From the NCBI RefSeq assembly GCF_000179615.1, contig NZ_AEDD01000001.1, forward strand, positions 496,001-560,000: 64,000 nt of DNA, read 5' to 3'. A program made the translations under genes and the position numbers. The notes beneath the pieces are model-generated. The model ran no database searches and was not told where the DNA came from. It saw nothing but the letters and a program-made list of their open reading frames with translations. Origin of the DNA: Paenibacillus curdlanolyticus YK9. GTDB taxonomy: Bacteria > Bacillota > Bacilli > Paenibacillales > Paenibacillaceae. Positions 26,130 through 33,242 of the stretch are shown in pieces. Each line of letters opens with the position of its first letter. The stretch's first letter is position 1.

Positions 26130-26231
26130 CAGTATATGGTTCCGAGTCCGACAGCAGCGGTGGGAACGGGAGAATAAAGTTATGAGTTGGAGCTGCTATC
26201 TAATTAGAGAGTAAATAAAAATGAACTGTAA

Positions 26232-26277
26232 CCCGTAAGATGGACACTTTTAAAAAAGTGACCTCTTACGGGTTTTT
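26232..26277 (+). terminator. Terminator-like hairpin at the left end of the IS remnant
   Basis: CCCGTAAGA (26232-26240) pairs perfectly with TCTTACGGG (26264-26272), with an inner CACTTTT/AAAAGTG stem, and TTTTT follows. It probably ends transcription from the gene at 25236. Confidence 0.75.
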
Positions 26278-26418
26278 GTGTGGGATTTAGGATCGAATTA
26301 CTTGGTCAGAGCACACCTAAAGAATGCCTCTATCGCTGGAGGGAGACTTAGCAGAAGAGAAACTGAAACAAGCGGAAGCTCGAATTAAGCTCCTCGAAGC
26401 GGAGAATGGAGCTGCGTC

Positions 26419-26520
26419 TACGTCAATAAGTACATAACCCATTACAATTCTGAACGTTACCAATGGACATTAAGAAAGATGACTCCTGATGAATTCAGAA
26501 GCCATCTCCTAGCTGCTTAA
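26419..26520 (+). pseudogene. IS3-family transposase OrfB C-terminal fragment
   Basis: The 34-codon tail reads YVNKYITHYNSERYQWTLRK and then MTPDEFRSHLLAA before the stop, the typical end of IS3/IS150-group integrase-type transposases (the HYNSERYQ/MTPDEFR pattern). The catalytic DDE domain and the start are missing. Confidence 0.8.
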
Positions 26521-26654
26521 GACTAATCGTTTTTCAAAACTGTCCATAAATGAGGTTACAGTTCGCACTGTGCCGCCATTTTTTATTTCATCAGAATGAA
26601 GTTAAACTGGAATGAACCCTGCCAAGCCCCAACCCATATACTGCATCAGTAACA

Positions 26655-27686
26655 TTAGTGCGTATGCAAGTACTGCGCATACTGCAGGGGCCGTTCATAA
26701 ACGGCTATTTGGTTGCGAATGCCATCATACAAATCTTTTTGCGGCTTGCCGTTCAGTTCAATGATCCACAGATGATCTTCGTTATCCAAAGCGAGATCAA
26801 CGCTAAATTCGCCTAGATGGTAGGCTTTGTTCTCATCCATGATTTCTGCGGACCTGAGACTAATGTTATAGACGGATTGCATGACAGCATGAACCCGATC
26901 GGGCGGATACAGTTGATGGAGTACTTCCTCTGTCAAACAAACGTTTTCGCAGATGCTGGTATTATAGCTCCCTTTGTGCGCTACCCGGCTAATGACATTC
27001 GTTACGGACCATAGCCCTTTATCGTTTTTTTGCACAAGCGCTCTGATATCGAAAATGTTATTTTTTACTTGTCGGATAGGGACCCCTCTCTGAATGATAT
27101 AGGGCGTGGAGCCGACTAGTTCTTGCATGCGCTCCTCGAGCTGTTTGGTGTCTCTTACAATGATTGTAGGTGCGAAATAGTGGAGGCTAATTTGGATTTC
27201 TTCAGCGCTCTTCTTCTCCACACGATAGACGCCCTGCCCTTTGTTTCCGCAGGAAGGCTTTAAGTACAGGACTTCATGCGTTTCTAGCAAATGGACGGCA
27301 GTCTCGGTGCTAAAGGGAACCGTGTCCGGTAAATATTCAGCGAGCCATCTGCTTAAATTCGTATAAATCTCGTGCTTATCGAATTGATTAATATGATTAA
27401 AGCATTTATCCTTACCGATTACTGCACCCAGCCGGCCGATTAACTCTTGATTGGTTTCGTAACAACGGTTGTAAACCACTTTGGGGAACGGAAACTTGCT
27501 TAGGACCCATTTTCCGTGTGAACGATGAAGTCCGATGATGCTTTTGTTTTTCCACATGATGGAGCTAGGCGTGAAGCAGAACAATTTTAAGTTGGTCTTG
27601 TTAAATCGTAGATATTGCTTGAGTACATTCTTTCTTTGGATACGGTTCGAAACTAGAATGCCGACAAAACCGTGATCTTTGTTCAT
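26655..27686 (-). CDS. YheC/YheD-family endospore coat-associated ATP-grasp protein
   Basis: 343 residues, start MNKDHGFVGILVSN after TGGAGGC on the minus strand. The ATP-grasp core is visible: LYLKPSCGNKGQGVYRV (nucleotide-binding loop), YIIQRGVPIRQVKNNIFDIR, and the metal site LWIIELNGKPQKDL. These proteins associate with the spore coat in Bacillus; their ligation substrate is unknown. It is divergent from the collagen-like spore-surface gene, sharing a 235-bp intergenic region, which suggests coordinated late sporulation control. Confidence 0.9.
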   Translation of the reverse strand: MNKDHGFVGILVSNRIQRKNVLKQYLRFNKTNLKLFCFTPSSIMWKNKSIIGLHRSHGKWVLSKFPFPKVVYNRCYETNQELIGRLGAVIGKDKCFNHINQFDKHEIYTNLSRWLAEYLPDTVPFSTETAVHLLETHEVLYLKPSCGNKGQGVYRVEKKSAEEIQISLHYFAPTIIVRDTKQLEERMQELVGSTPYIIQRGVPIRQVKNNIFDIRALVQKNDKGLWSVTNVISRVAHKGSYNTSICENVCLTEEVLHQLYPPDRVHAVMQSVYNISLRSAEIMDENKAYHLGEFSVDLALDNEDHLWIIELNGKPQKDLYDGIRNQIAVYERPLQYAQYLHTH

Positions 27687-27921
27687 TGCTTGCCTCCATT
27701 TATCTTATAAAGAGAGTCATAGTAGTAGGGTATGTCACTGGAAATAGAAATGCATGGTCAACCATACAAGCATTAGGAATTTATTTTTTACATAGTTACT
27801 GCACAAGATGCAGAACGGCGGAATAAGATTAGGCGGGGATGAATATTACTCTGGCACAGGGTAACTTACCCAATGGCGATCATGAAGCTCTTAACTTTAT
27901 AAAGAGGAGTGTCACAACTCA

Positions 27922-28533
27922 ATGGGTAGAATACCAGGTCCTCCGGGACCTCCGGGACCGCAAGGTCCACAAGGCCCACAAGGCCCCCAAGGTCCACAAG
28001 GGTTGCAAGGTCTGCAAGGTCCACAAGGACCGCAAGGCCCACAGGGTCCACAAGGCCCACAAGGACCGCAAGGGCCTGCTGGCGGCATCTCCAGCTTTGC
28101 ATTTCTTTGCAGCACAGAAGAACAGAACGTAGCTCAAGCTCCCGTCCCAGGCGGGCTTGGGGAAGCTGTAACCTTTAACGATTCCCTCATCAATGGAACT
28201 GCAATTACGTTTGCTCCGCCGTCGACTATTTTGATCAATGAGACCGGCATATACAACATCAGCTGGGAAGTGTTCCCTACTCCCGGGAATAGCGCGTTCG
28301 GATTGTTTTTCGACCCGGCTGGAGTAACTTCAGCTTCATTAGTTCCTTGCAGCAACTACGGCTCAAGCGCAGGAAATAATCCTTACCAAGGGCAAGTCGT
28401 GACGCAATTAACGGCAGGCGGCATTTTGACCTTGCACCGTATCGATAACATGGGCAATTTAGTATTGCAGAACGCTATCGGCGGAGGAACTCCTACGGTT
28501 AGCGCATCTATTGTTATCGAAAAATTAGCTTGA
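27922..28533 (+). CDS. Collagen-like repeat protein, BclA/exosporium type
   Basis: 203 residues. The N-terminus is a short G-X-Y tract (about residues 5-54) of GPP, GPQ and GLQ triplets, able to form a collagen triple helix. It is followed by a beta-rich C-terminal domain of about 150 residues ([19 protein letters not shown], then [16 protein letters not shown]), resembling the TNF-like trimerisation domain of BclA-type spore filaments. AGAGGAG lies about 15 nt upstream of the ATG. There is no signal peptide, as expected for mother-cell-made spore-surface proteins. The near-identical triplets make the tract prone to length change. Confidence 0.85.
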   Translation: MGRIPGPPGPPGPQGPQGPQGPQGPQGLQGLQGPQGPQGPQGPQGPQGPQGPAGGISSFAFLCSTEEQNVAQAPVPGGLGEAVTFNDSLINGTAITFAPPSTILINETGIYNISWEVFPTPGNSAFGLFFDPAGVTSASLVPCSNYGSSAGNNPYQGQVVTQLTAGGILTLHRIDNMGNLVLQNAIGGGTPTVSASIVIEKLA

Positions 28534-28573
28534 TCATAGAGAAGCTGATCTAACGGAAAACTGAATCCGCTAA

Positions 28574-28602
28574 GAAAAAGGCCCATTCCATGGGTCTTTT
28601 TC
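28574..28602 (+). terminator. Terminator after the collagen-like gene
   Basis: AAAAAGGCCCAT and ATGGGTCTTTTT form a 12-bp A/T-flanked stem around TCC, about 40 bp past the stop codon. Confidence 0.85.
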
Positions 28603-28661
28603 CTGTTATTAAGGGTAGTGCGCGACTTACCCAGGCTCATCCCAGTAATTGGCGTGGAATA

Positions 28662-28699
28662 AGAACGCGTGTTCTGTATATAATAAGAACATATGTTTG
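28662..28699 (+). promoter_or_regulatory. Two DinR/LexA boxes flanking a -10 element
   Basis: AGAACGCGTGTTCT (28662-28675) is a perfect palindrome of the Gram-positive SOS box form GAAC-N4-GTTC. AGAACATATGTTTG (28686-28699) is a second copy with one change. TATAAT at 28679-28684 lies exactly between them, so LexA would occlude RNA polymerase. The -35 box is weak (TGGAAT, 18-bp spacing). Confidence 0.85.
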
Positions 28700-28717
28700 T
28701 GTAGGAGGCTGTTAGTG

Positions 28718-28822
28718 ATGGCAATGAGAAGAAGGCCGCATCCGAAACGCACAGCTGGCATCACTAGCAAAGATTCGGTCAAGGGGACGCGTCGTCCGGT
28801 GAGTGCGATTGCCGGCTGCTAA
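28718..28822 (+). CDS. 34-aa leader ORF of the SOS polymerase operon
   Basis: Reads MAMRRRPHPKRTAGITSKDS with a basic, Arg/Lys/Pro-rich composition, ending SAIAGC. TAGGAGG is about 9 nt upstream, stronger than any site before the polymerase. It overlaps the first 20 bases of the polymerase gene in another frame, so it may be a leader that couples translation. It could also be a spurious ORF whose ribosome-binding site is incidental. Confidence 0.4.
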   Translation: MAMRRRPHPKRTAGITSKDSVKGTRRPVSAIAGC

Positions 28823-30083
28823 ACCGAAACGGACCGTTATGCTCGCCGATTGCCAGTCGTTCTATGCGAGCGTAGAGAAGGCGCAGAATCCGGAGTATAC
28901 CGGGAAGCCGGTCGTAGTAGCGGGCGATCCCGAGCGGCGATCCGGCATCGTGCTGGCGGCTTGTCCGCTGGCCAAAGCCAAGGGGGTGACGACAGCCCAG
29001 CGGCTCGGCGAGGCGATTGCCCAATGTCCCGACGTGGTGATCGTGCGTCCGCGAATGGCGGAGTATATTCGAGTTTCGCTGCAAATTTCGGACATTTATC
29101 GCTCGTATACCGATCTGGTGGAGCCGTACAGCATCGACGAGCAGTTTCTGGACGTGACAGGCACGCTGCATTTGCACGGCGGCAGCCCGGAGGAGATGGC
29201 GCAGAGCATGCAGCGGCAGGTGCTGGCGGAGACGGGCATCTACTGCCGAATCGGTATTGCAGAGAATAAGATTTTGGCGAAAACAGCCTGTGACAACTAT
29301 GCCAAAAAAAATGAATCAGGCCTATATGTGCTGCACAAAAATGGCTTGGAGAACACGTTGTGGACGCTGCCGATCCATAAGCTGTTCATGTCCGGCAACC
29401 GGATGACACATCATTTTCAGTCGATGGGAATCGAGACGATCGGCCAGCTCGCTAAGACGCCGCTGGATCGGCTGAAGGGAATGATGCGCCGGAAATTCGG
29501 CAAAAACTCGGATATTAACGCGGAATTATATTGGCGCATTGCGAACGGGGAGGATGACAGCCCGGTCACGCCCCAGACGCATGAAGCGCCGCCGCAGTCA
29601 ATCGGCCATCAGATGACGCTGCCTCGGGATTACGGCAGCCTGGAGGAAATCAAGGTGGTGCTGCTGGAGCTGACGGAGCTGGTCTGCCAGCGCTGCCGCG
29701 GCAAAGGGTTTATGGGCCAGGTCGTTGCGGTGGGCTGCCAAGGCGCGGATTTTGACCGTCCTACCGGATTTTTCCGCCAGCAGAAGATGATGGATCCTAC
29801 GAATGTGACGAATCAGGTATACCGGGCGGCCGTCCAACTGCTTGAACGGCATTGGGACGGCCAGCCCGTTCGCAAGGTAGGCGTTACGCTGGCGCAATTC
29901 CAGGATAGCGGGCAGTATCAGCTCGCCATGTTTGACGACCGCGAGCGTGCGATGGCGCTGGAACGGGCGACGGATGCGTTAAAGGAGAAATACGGAGATT
30001 CGATCATTATGCGCGCGGTTTCGGTAACCGCTGCAGGCCAAGCGCGGGATCGCTCCGGCAAAATCGGAGGTCACTACAAATGA
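28803..30083 (+). CDS. Y-family DNA polymerase, UvrX/YqjW type
   Basis: Error-prone translesion polymerase. The start is GTG at 28803 (MRLPAAKPKRTVMLADCQSF); ATG at 28839 is an alternative. Catalytic acidic residues are in MLADCQSFYASVE and YSIDEQFLDVT. The C-terminal little-finger domain contains the likely sliding-clamp motif QLAMF near residue 374. At 426 residues it fits the YqjW/UvrX subgroup rather than DinB1. The downstream YolD-like gene overlaps by 4 bp, the typical pairing. Two LexA boxes upstream predict DNA-damage induction. Confidence 0.92.
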   Translation: MRLPAAKPKRTVMLADCQSFYASVEKAQNPEYTGKPVVVAGDPERRSGIVLAACPLAKAKGVTTAQRLGEAIAQCPDVVIVRPRMAEYIRVSLQISDIYRSYTDLVEPYSIDEQFLDVTGTLHLHGGSPEEMAQSMQRQVLAETGIYCRIGIAENKILAKTACDNYAKKNESGLYVLHKNGLENTLWTLPIHKLFMSGNRMTHHFQSMGIETIGQLAKTPLDRLKGMMRRKFGKNSDINAELYWRIANGEDDSPVTPQTHEAPPQSIGHQMTLPRDYGSLEEIKVVLLELTELVCQRCRGKGFMGQVVAVGCQGADFDRPTGFFRQQKMMDPTNVTNQVYRAAVQLLERHWDGQPVRKVGVTLAQFQDSGQYQLAMFDDRERAMALERATDALKEKYGDSIIMRAVSVTAAGQARDRSGKIGGHYK

Positions 30084-30418
30084 GCAAAAAACTTCAAGGA
30101 AACGGCCTATGGGAATCGAGCCGGATGATGCTGCCCGAGCATAAGCTCGAACTGATTAATAGCGCAAAAACCGCGGGGGTCAGGCTGCCGATCGAGCTTG
30201 ACGAGCACGAATGGGAACGGATTGCGCGCGCGATGTCGGAGTCGCTCCAGCTGCGCAAGCCTATCGCGCTAAGGATGTATCATGCCTACGAGGAGTCCAA
30301 GGTCATTGGCATGATCGACCGGATTGACAGCTTCCGCGGACGCTTTATGGTGGATGGGGAGTGGTTTGATATTCGGCAAATTGAAGGCGTCGAGCGAGAT
30401 GGAGAGGATTGGGAATAG
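30080..30418 (+). CDS. YolD-like protein (YqjX type)
   Basis: 112-residue partner of Y-family polymerases in Bacillales; thought to act with them in translesion synthesis, by analogy with UmuD. Recognised by WESSRMMLPEHKLELI at the N-terminus and the C-terminal YolD pattern VIGMIDRIDSFRGRFMVDG ending in an acidic tail. The ATG overlaps the polymerase stop. The hairpin at 30433-30463 ends the operon. Confidence 0.88.
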   Translation: MSKKLQGNGLWESSRMMLPEHKLELINSAKTAGVRLPIELDEHEWERIARAMSESLQLRKPIALRMYHAYEESKVIGMIDRIDSFRGRFMVDGEWFDIRQIEGVERDGEDWE

Positions 30419-30432
30419 GTGCTTTGATGAAA

Positions 30433-30463
30433 CAGAGCCCTGTATGTATCATACAGGGCTCTG
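30433..30463. terminator. Bidirectional terminator between convergent genes
   Basis: A perfect 14-bp stem, CAGAGCCCTGTATG-TAT-CATACAGGGCTCTG, between the YolD-like gene and the convergent Gln-rich gene. T-runs are modest on both sides. Confidence 0.8.
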
Positions 30464-30471
30464 CGCTTATT

Positions 30472-30879
30472 TTATTGCATCGATCTGAAGCCCGAGTTAA
30501 AGCCGTTATTGATGCCGGCGTTCGCATTATAATCGTTAAAGTGCTGTGGAGTGAAGCCCGTATGCAGCGGGGCGTTTTGATAATTTTGCGGAATGGATGC
30601 GTTGAATTGACCTTGCGCCAATTGTTCGACCTGTCTGCATAGATTGGCTGCTTGCTGCAATTGCTGAATTGCGGTTTGATGGCCCTGAAGAGCCGTTTGG
30701 ATGATTTGCGAAGCTTGCTGCTCCCGCTGAGCCAATTCCTGAAGTCGTTGAACATTTTGCTGCTCTTGCTGGAGCAGCCTTTGATAGTTTTGGCTTGCTT
30801 GCTGCGTTTGATTCACCAGCTGCTGAATGATCTGTTCGCATTGCTGCAGCGATTGGCTGAGTTGATTGTTGGTTTGCAT
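30472..30879 (-). CDS. Gln-rich coiled-coil protein of unknown function
   Basis: 135 residues; about residues 1-90 are a Gln-dense heptad coiled coil (LQQCEQIIQQLVNQTQQASQ and similar), and the tail is Asn/Phe/Gly-rich (NAGINNGFNSGF). AAAGGAGG precedes the ATG on the minus strand, so it is a real gene. There is no signal or transmembrane segment. Composition recalls small spore-coat or spore-associated proteins, but no family is recognised. Confidence 0.75.
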   Translation of the reverse strand: MQTNNQLSQSLQQCEQIIQQLVNQTQQASQNYQRLLQQEQQNVQRLQELAQREQQASQIIQTALQGHQTAIQQLQQAANLCRQVEQLAQGQFNASIPQNYQNAPLHTGFTPQHFNDYNANAGINNGFNSGFRSMQ

Positions 30880-31040
30880 GTTAAATTCCTCCTTTTTTAA
30901 GTACCGGGTTATGATTGCAATCGCTCAGCTTTTTTATGCATGCCAGCAAAACATTTGGCTGCCAGAATAATTTTATTGGCGTAAGCCCACCTTAATGTGC
31001 GGACCAAGTCGAATGTGAACTCAGGAGGCTTACAGCGCTA

Positions 31041-32237
31041 ATGGAGAATAAGAAGAAACGGGACTTGGCGGCTATCGCTTCCATTCCATTAATGATGACG
31101 CTGGCAAACTCCATGCTCATACCGGTACTTCCAGCGATACAGAAAGTGCTTGGGATCAATTCGTTCAAAACAAGCCTTATCATTACTTCATATGCTGTAA
31201 TCGCCATTTTTTTTATTCCAGTAGCGGGCTACTTATCGGACTTATGGGGAAGAAAAAAAGTCATCCTTCCCGGCTTAATCATCGTCGCTGCAGCAGGCGC
31301 ACTGTCCGGCTGGGCGTCGATTGCGATGGAAAAACCGTATACGATGATTATGATCGGCCGATTATTTCAGGGACTAGGCGCCTCGGCTTGCTTTCCGGTG
31401 GTCTTGCCGCTTGTGGGTGACTTGTTCAAGAGCGAGGATGACGTAAGCACGGGGCTTGGCATCGTGGAAACGGCCAATACGTTCGGCAAGGTGCTCAGTC
31501 CGATTCTTGGATCGGCTCTGGCGATGTGGGCGTGGTATATTCCATTTTGGTCGATTCCCGTCTTCAGCTTGATATCGATCATTCTGATTTCGATTTGGGT
31601 AAAGGTCCCTCCGGATAAAAACCAGAAGCCGATATCATTCGGCGAATTTATGCGGTCAATTAAAGATTTATTTCGTATGCAAGGAAAGTGGCTATGGGGC
31701 GTGTTTTCTTCTGGAGGATTGAATATGTTTGTGATGTTCGCCTCTTTATTTTACCTGTCAGAAATGCTGGAGGACCGCCATATTGACGGAATTGCCAAAG
31801 GCGGGCTCGTAGCCATTCCGTTGGCCGCTTTATGTGCGACATCATTTGGCATAGGGAAGTGGATCGGACAGAATCGTGCGCTAATGAAATGGATTAGCGT
31901 GATCGGCTTCTTGATCGCGACGGCATGCATGGCATACCTCGCTTTAACGGGGAAGAAGTCAACGGCTTCGCTCCTCGTCTTCTTATTCATAGGGTTCGCA
32001 GGCTTAGGGGCAGTTCTTCCCAGTCTGGATGCGCTCATTACGGAAGGAATAAAAAAGGAACAAAGAGGGACCGTAACGTCCTTCTATAGCAGCATTCGCT
32101 TTATCGGCGTAGCGATGGGTCCTCCGCTGGCTGCGTTAATAAACAAATTTTCCGCATTGTTTTGGCTGTTGTCGATATCGTGCTTAGCCGCATCGCTTGT
32201 CGTCCTCTGGTCAATTAAGCCGAAGCGGGCGGCATAG
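31041..32237 (+). CDS. MFS transporter, drug-efflux type
   Basis: Twelve-helix major facilitator of 398 residues. The loop 2-3 signature is GYLSDLWGRKKVI, helix 4 contains MIMIGRLFQGLGASACFPV, and a motif-C-like stretch follows in helix 5 (TFGKVLSPILGSALAMW). These support an exporter of the 12-TMS drug:proton antiporter group; the substrate is unknown. AGGAGG lies 12 nt upstream of the ATG. It stands alone between the Gln-rich gene and the DUF2935 gene. Confidence 0.88.
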   Translation: MENKKKRDLAAIASIPLMMTLANSMLIPVLPAIQKVLGINSFKTSLIITSYAVIAIFFIPVAGYLSDLWGRKKVILPGLIIVAAAGALSGWASIAMEKPYTMIMIGRLFQGLGASACFPVVLPLVGDLFKSEDDVSTGLGIVETANTFGKVLSPILGSALAMWAWYIPFWSIPVFSLISIILISIWVKVPPDKNQKPISFGEFMRSIKDLFRMQGKWLWGVFSSGGLNMFVMFASLFYLSEMLEDRHIDGIAKGGLVAIPLAALCATSFGIGKWIGQNRALMKWISVIGFLIATACMAYLALTGKKSTASLLVFLFIGFAGLGAVLPSLDALITEGIKKEQRGTVTSFYSSIRFIGVAMGPPLAALINKFSALFWLLSISCLAASLVVLWSIKPKRAA

Positions 32238-32305
32238 CGACGTATAAACCGCTTAGACCCTGCATACTTTCCGAAGAGAAGCATTCATCTCAAGGAGGGA
32301 CCGCA

Positions 32306-33103
32306 GTGGCTCAATCCGCGCTTTATGAGCATCGCTTTTGGCTGCAGATACTAGGGGATCACGCTCGATTTATTTTTAATACGCTCTCGCCGATCGAAAC
32401 AAAGGATGTCCAGCTTGCCGGGGCTTTTATGCAAGCATTTGACCGTCTGCTTGAGCAAGCTCGCCAAGCGAAGTCAGAAGCGGATTCCGGTCCGCTCAGC
32501 AAACAGGCGTATGATCAAACAATTGCCTTCCGGTCGTTTAAGCTCGATTTGCTTCGAAGAGCTGTGCTTGGAAAAGTCGTCATAGGCTTAACGCCTACCT
32601 TTCTCAATCATATGGTGAATGAGCTAGAAGAATATTTGCGTATTTTGACCGATTTAATCGCAGGAAAACCCGTACCGACATTTGATGCTCTGCACCATGA
32701 TTTTCTATGGCTGCCCGATGCGGCAGGCCACGCGGCAGCGATAGCGAGTGATCTGGATAGTGTCGAGAAGCGTTTGATTGAGACAAGCGAGCGGTTCGAG
32801 AAGCATTTTGAACACCTCTATCTGAAGGCCATTGAAATGGCTGGTTATATGCGAACCAATCTCAAGGATTTTCCTGCATTTCGAAGGCTGCATAAGGAAG
32901 TTGACATGGAGATGAAGCTATTCGTCGGGTTGTTGCACGAGCTGGAGGAAATGGAGTTAACTGCGGAAGTGTTGGATAGAATTCATCCCCTCATGCCGGA
33001 TCATATGATGCGGGAGGAGTGTTATTATTTGACAAAGCTAGCCCAACTCGGTTTGGTTTCGAATCCGAACTGCCAAGCGGATAAACCGAGAATCCAATCC
33101 TAA
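32306..33103 (+). CDS. DUF2935 domain-containing protein
   Basis: 265 residues from a GTG start at 32306 (MAQSALYEHRFWLQILGDHA) with AAGGAGGG upstream. All-helical, probably two four-helix ferritin-like bundles. Repeated His/Glu-bearing helices (YEHRFWLQILGDHARFI at the start; KEVDMEMKLFVGLLHEL in the second half) could bind metal. The molecular function is not known. It ends at a clear terminator. Confidence 0.85.
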   Translation: MAQSALYEHRFWLQILGDHARFIFNTLSPIETKDVQLAGAFMQAFDRLLEQARQAKSEADSGPLSKQAYDQTIAFRSFKLDLLRRAVLGKVVIGLTPTFLNHMVNELEEYLRILTDLIAGKPVPTFDALHHDFLWLPDAAGHAAAIASDLDSVEKRLIETSERFEKHFEHLYLKAIEMAGYMRTNLKDFPAFRRLHKEVDMEMKLFVGLLHELEEMELTAEVLDRIHPLMPDHMMREECYYLTKLAQLGLVSNPNCQADKPRIQS

Positions 33104-33151
33104 AGCTAGCAGGCTGACGTTTGATAGCCTAACCTATCGGCCAATGAAAAT

Positions 33152-33183
33152 CGGTTCTCCGCATCTGGAGAAGCGGTTTTTTT
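33152..33183 (+). terminator. Terminator after the DUF2935 gene
   Basis: CGGTTCTCC-GCATCT-GGAGAAGCG stem with one internal mismatch, then a run of seven T. Confidence 0.75.
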
Positions 33184-33205
33184 GTTTTTTGGCGAGTACA
33201 CGAAC

Positions 33206-33234
33206 AAAAGACGGCCACTTGCGCTGGCCGCCTT
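33206..33234 (-). terminator. Terminator of the Rieske flavoprotein gene
   Basis: On the minus strand GGCGGCCA-GCGCAAG-TGGCCGTC forms an 8-bp stem with one wobble, followed by TTTT, just past the stop at 33243. Confidence 0.75.
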
Positions 33235-33242
33235 TTCACCAT

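Larger units (their letters stand above)
26223..26564. mobile_element. Internally deleted IS3-family element with terminal inverted repeats
   Basis: The ends match in inverted orientation: 26223-26246 starts GAACTGTAACC and ends ATGGACA, and the complement of 26541-26564 has the same first 11 and last 7 bases of 24. Between them lie fragments of both transposase frames: an OrfA-like coiled coil (EKLKQAEARIKLLEAEN, about 26358-26408) and an OrfB C-terminus. About 340 bp remain of an expected 1.2-1.5 kb. No target-site duplication is visible, so it is an old remnant. Confidence 0.75.

Noticed and set aside
27866-28137. Three minus-strand ORFs opposite the collagen tract
   Set aside because: Low-complexity complements of the GPQ triplets (LWTLWAL, CGPCGP); the plus frame has the start, ribosome-binding site and folded domain.
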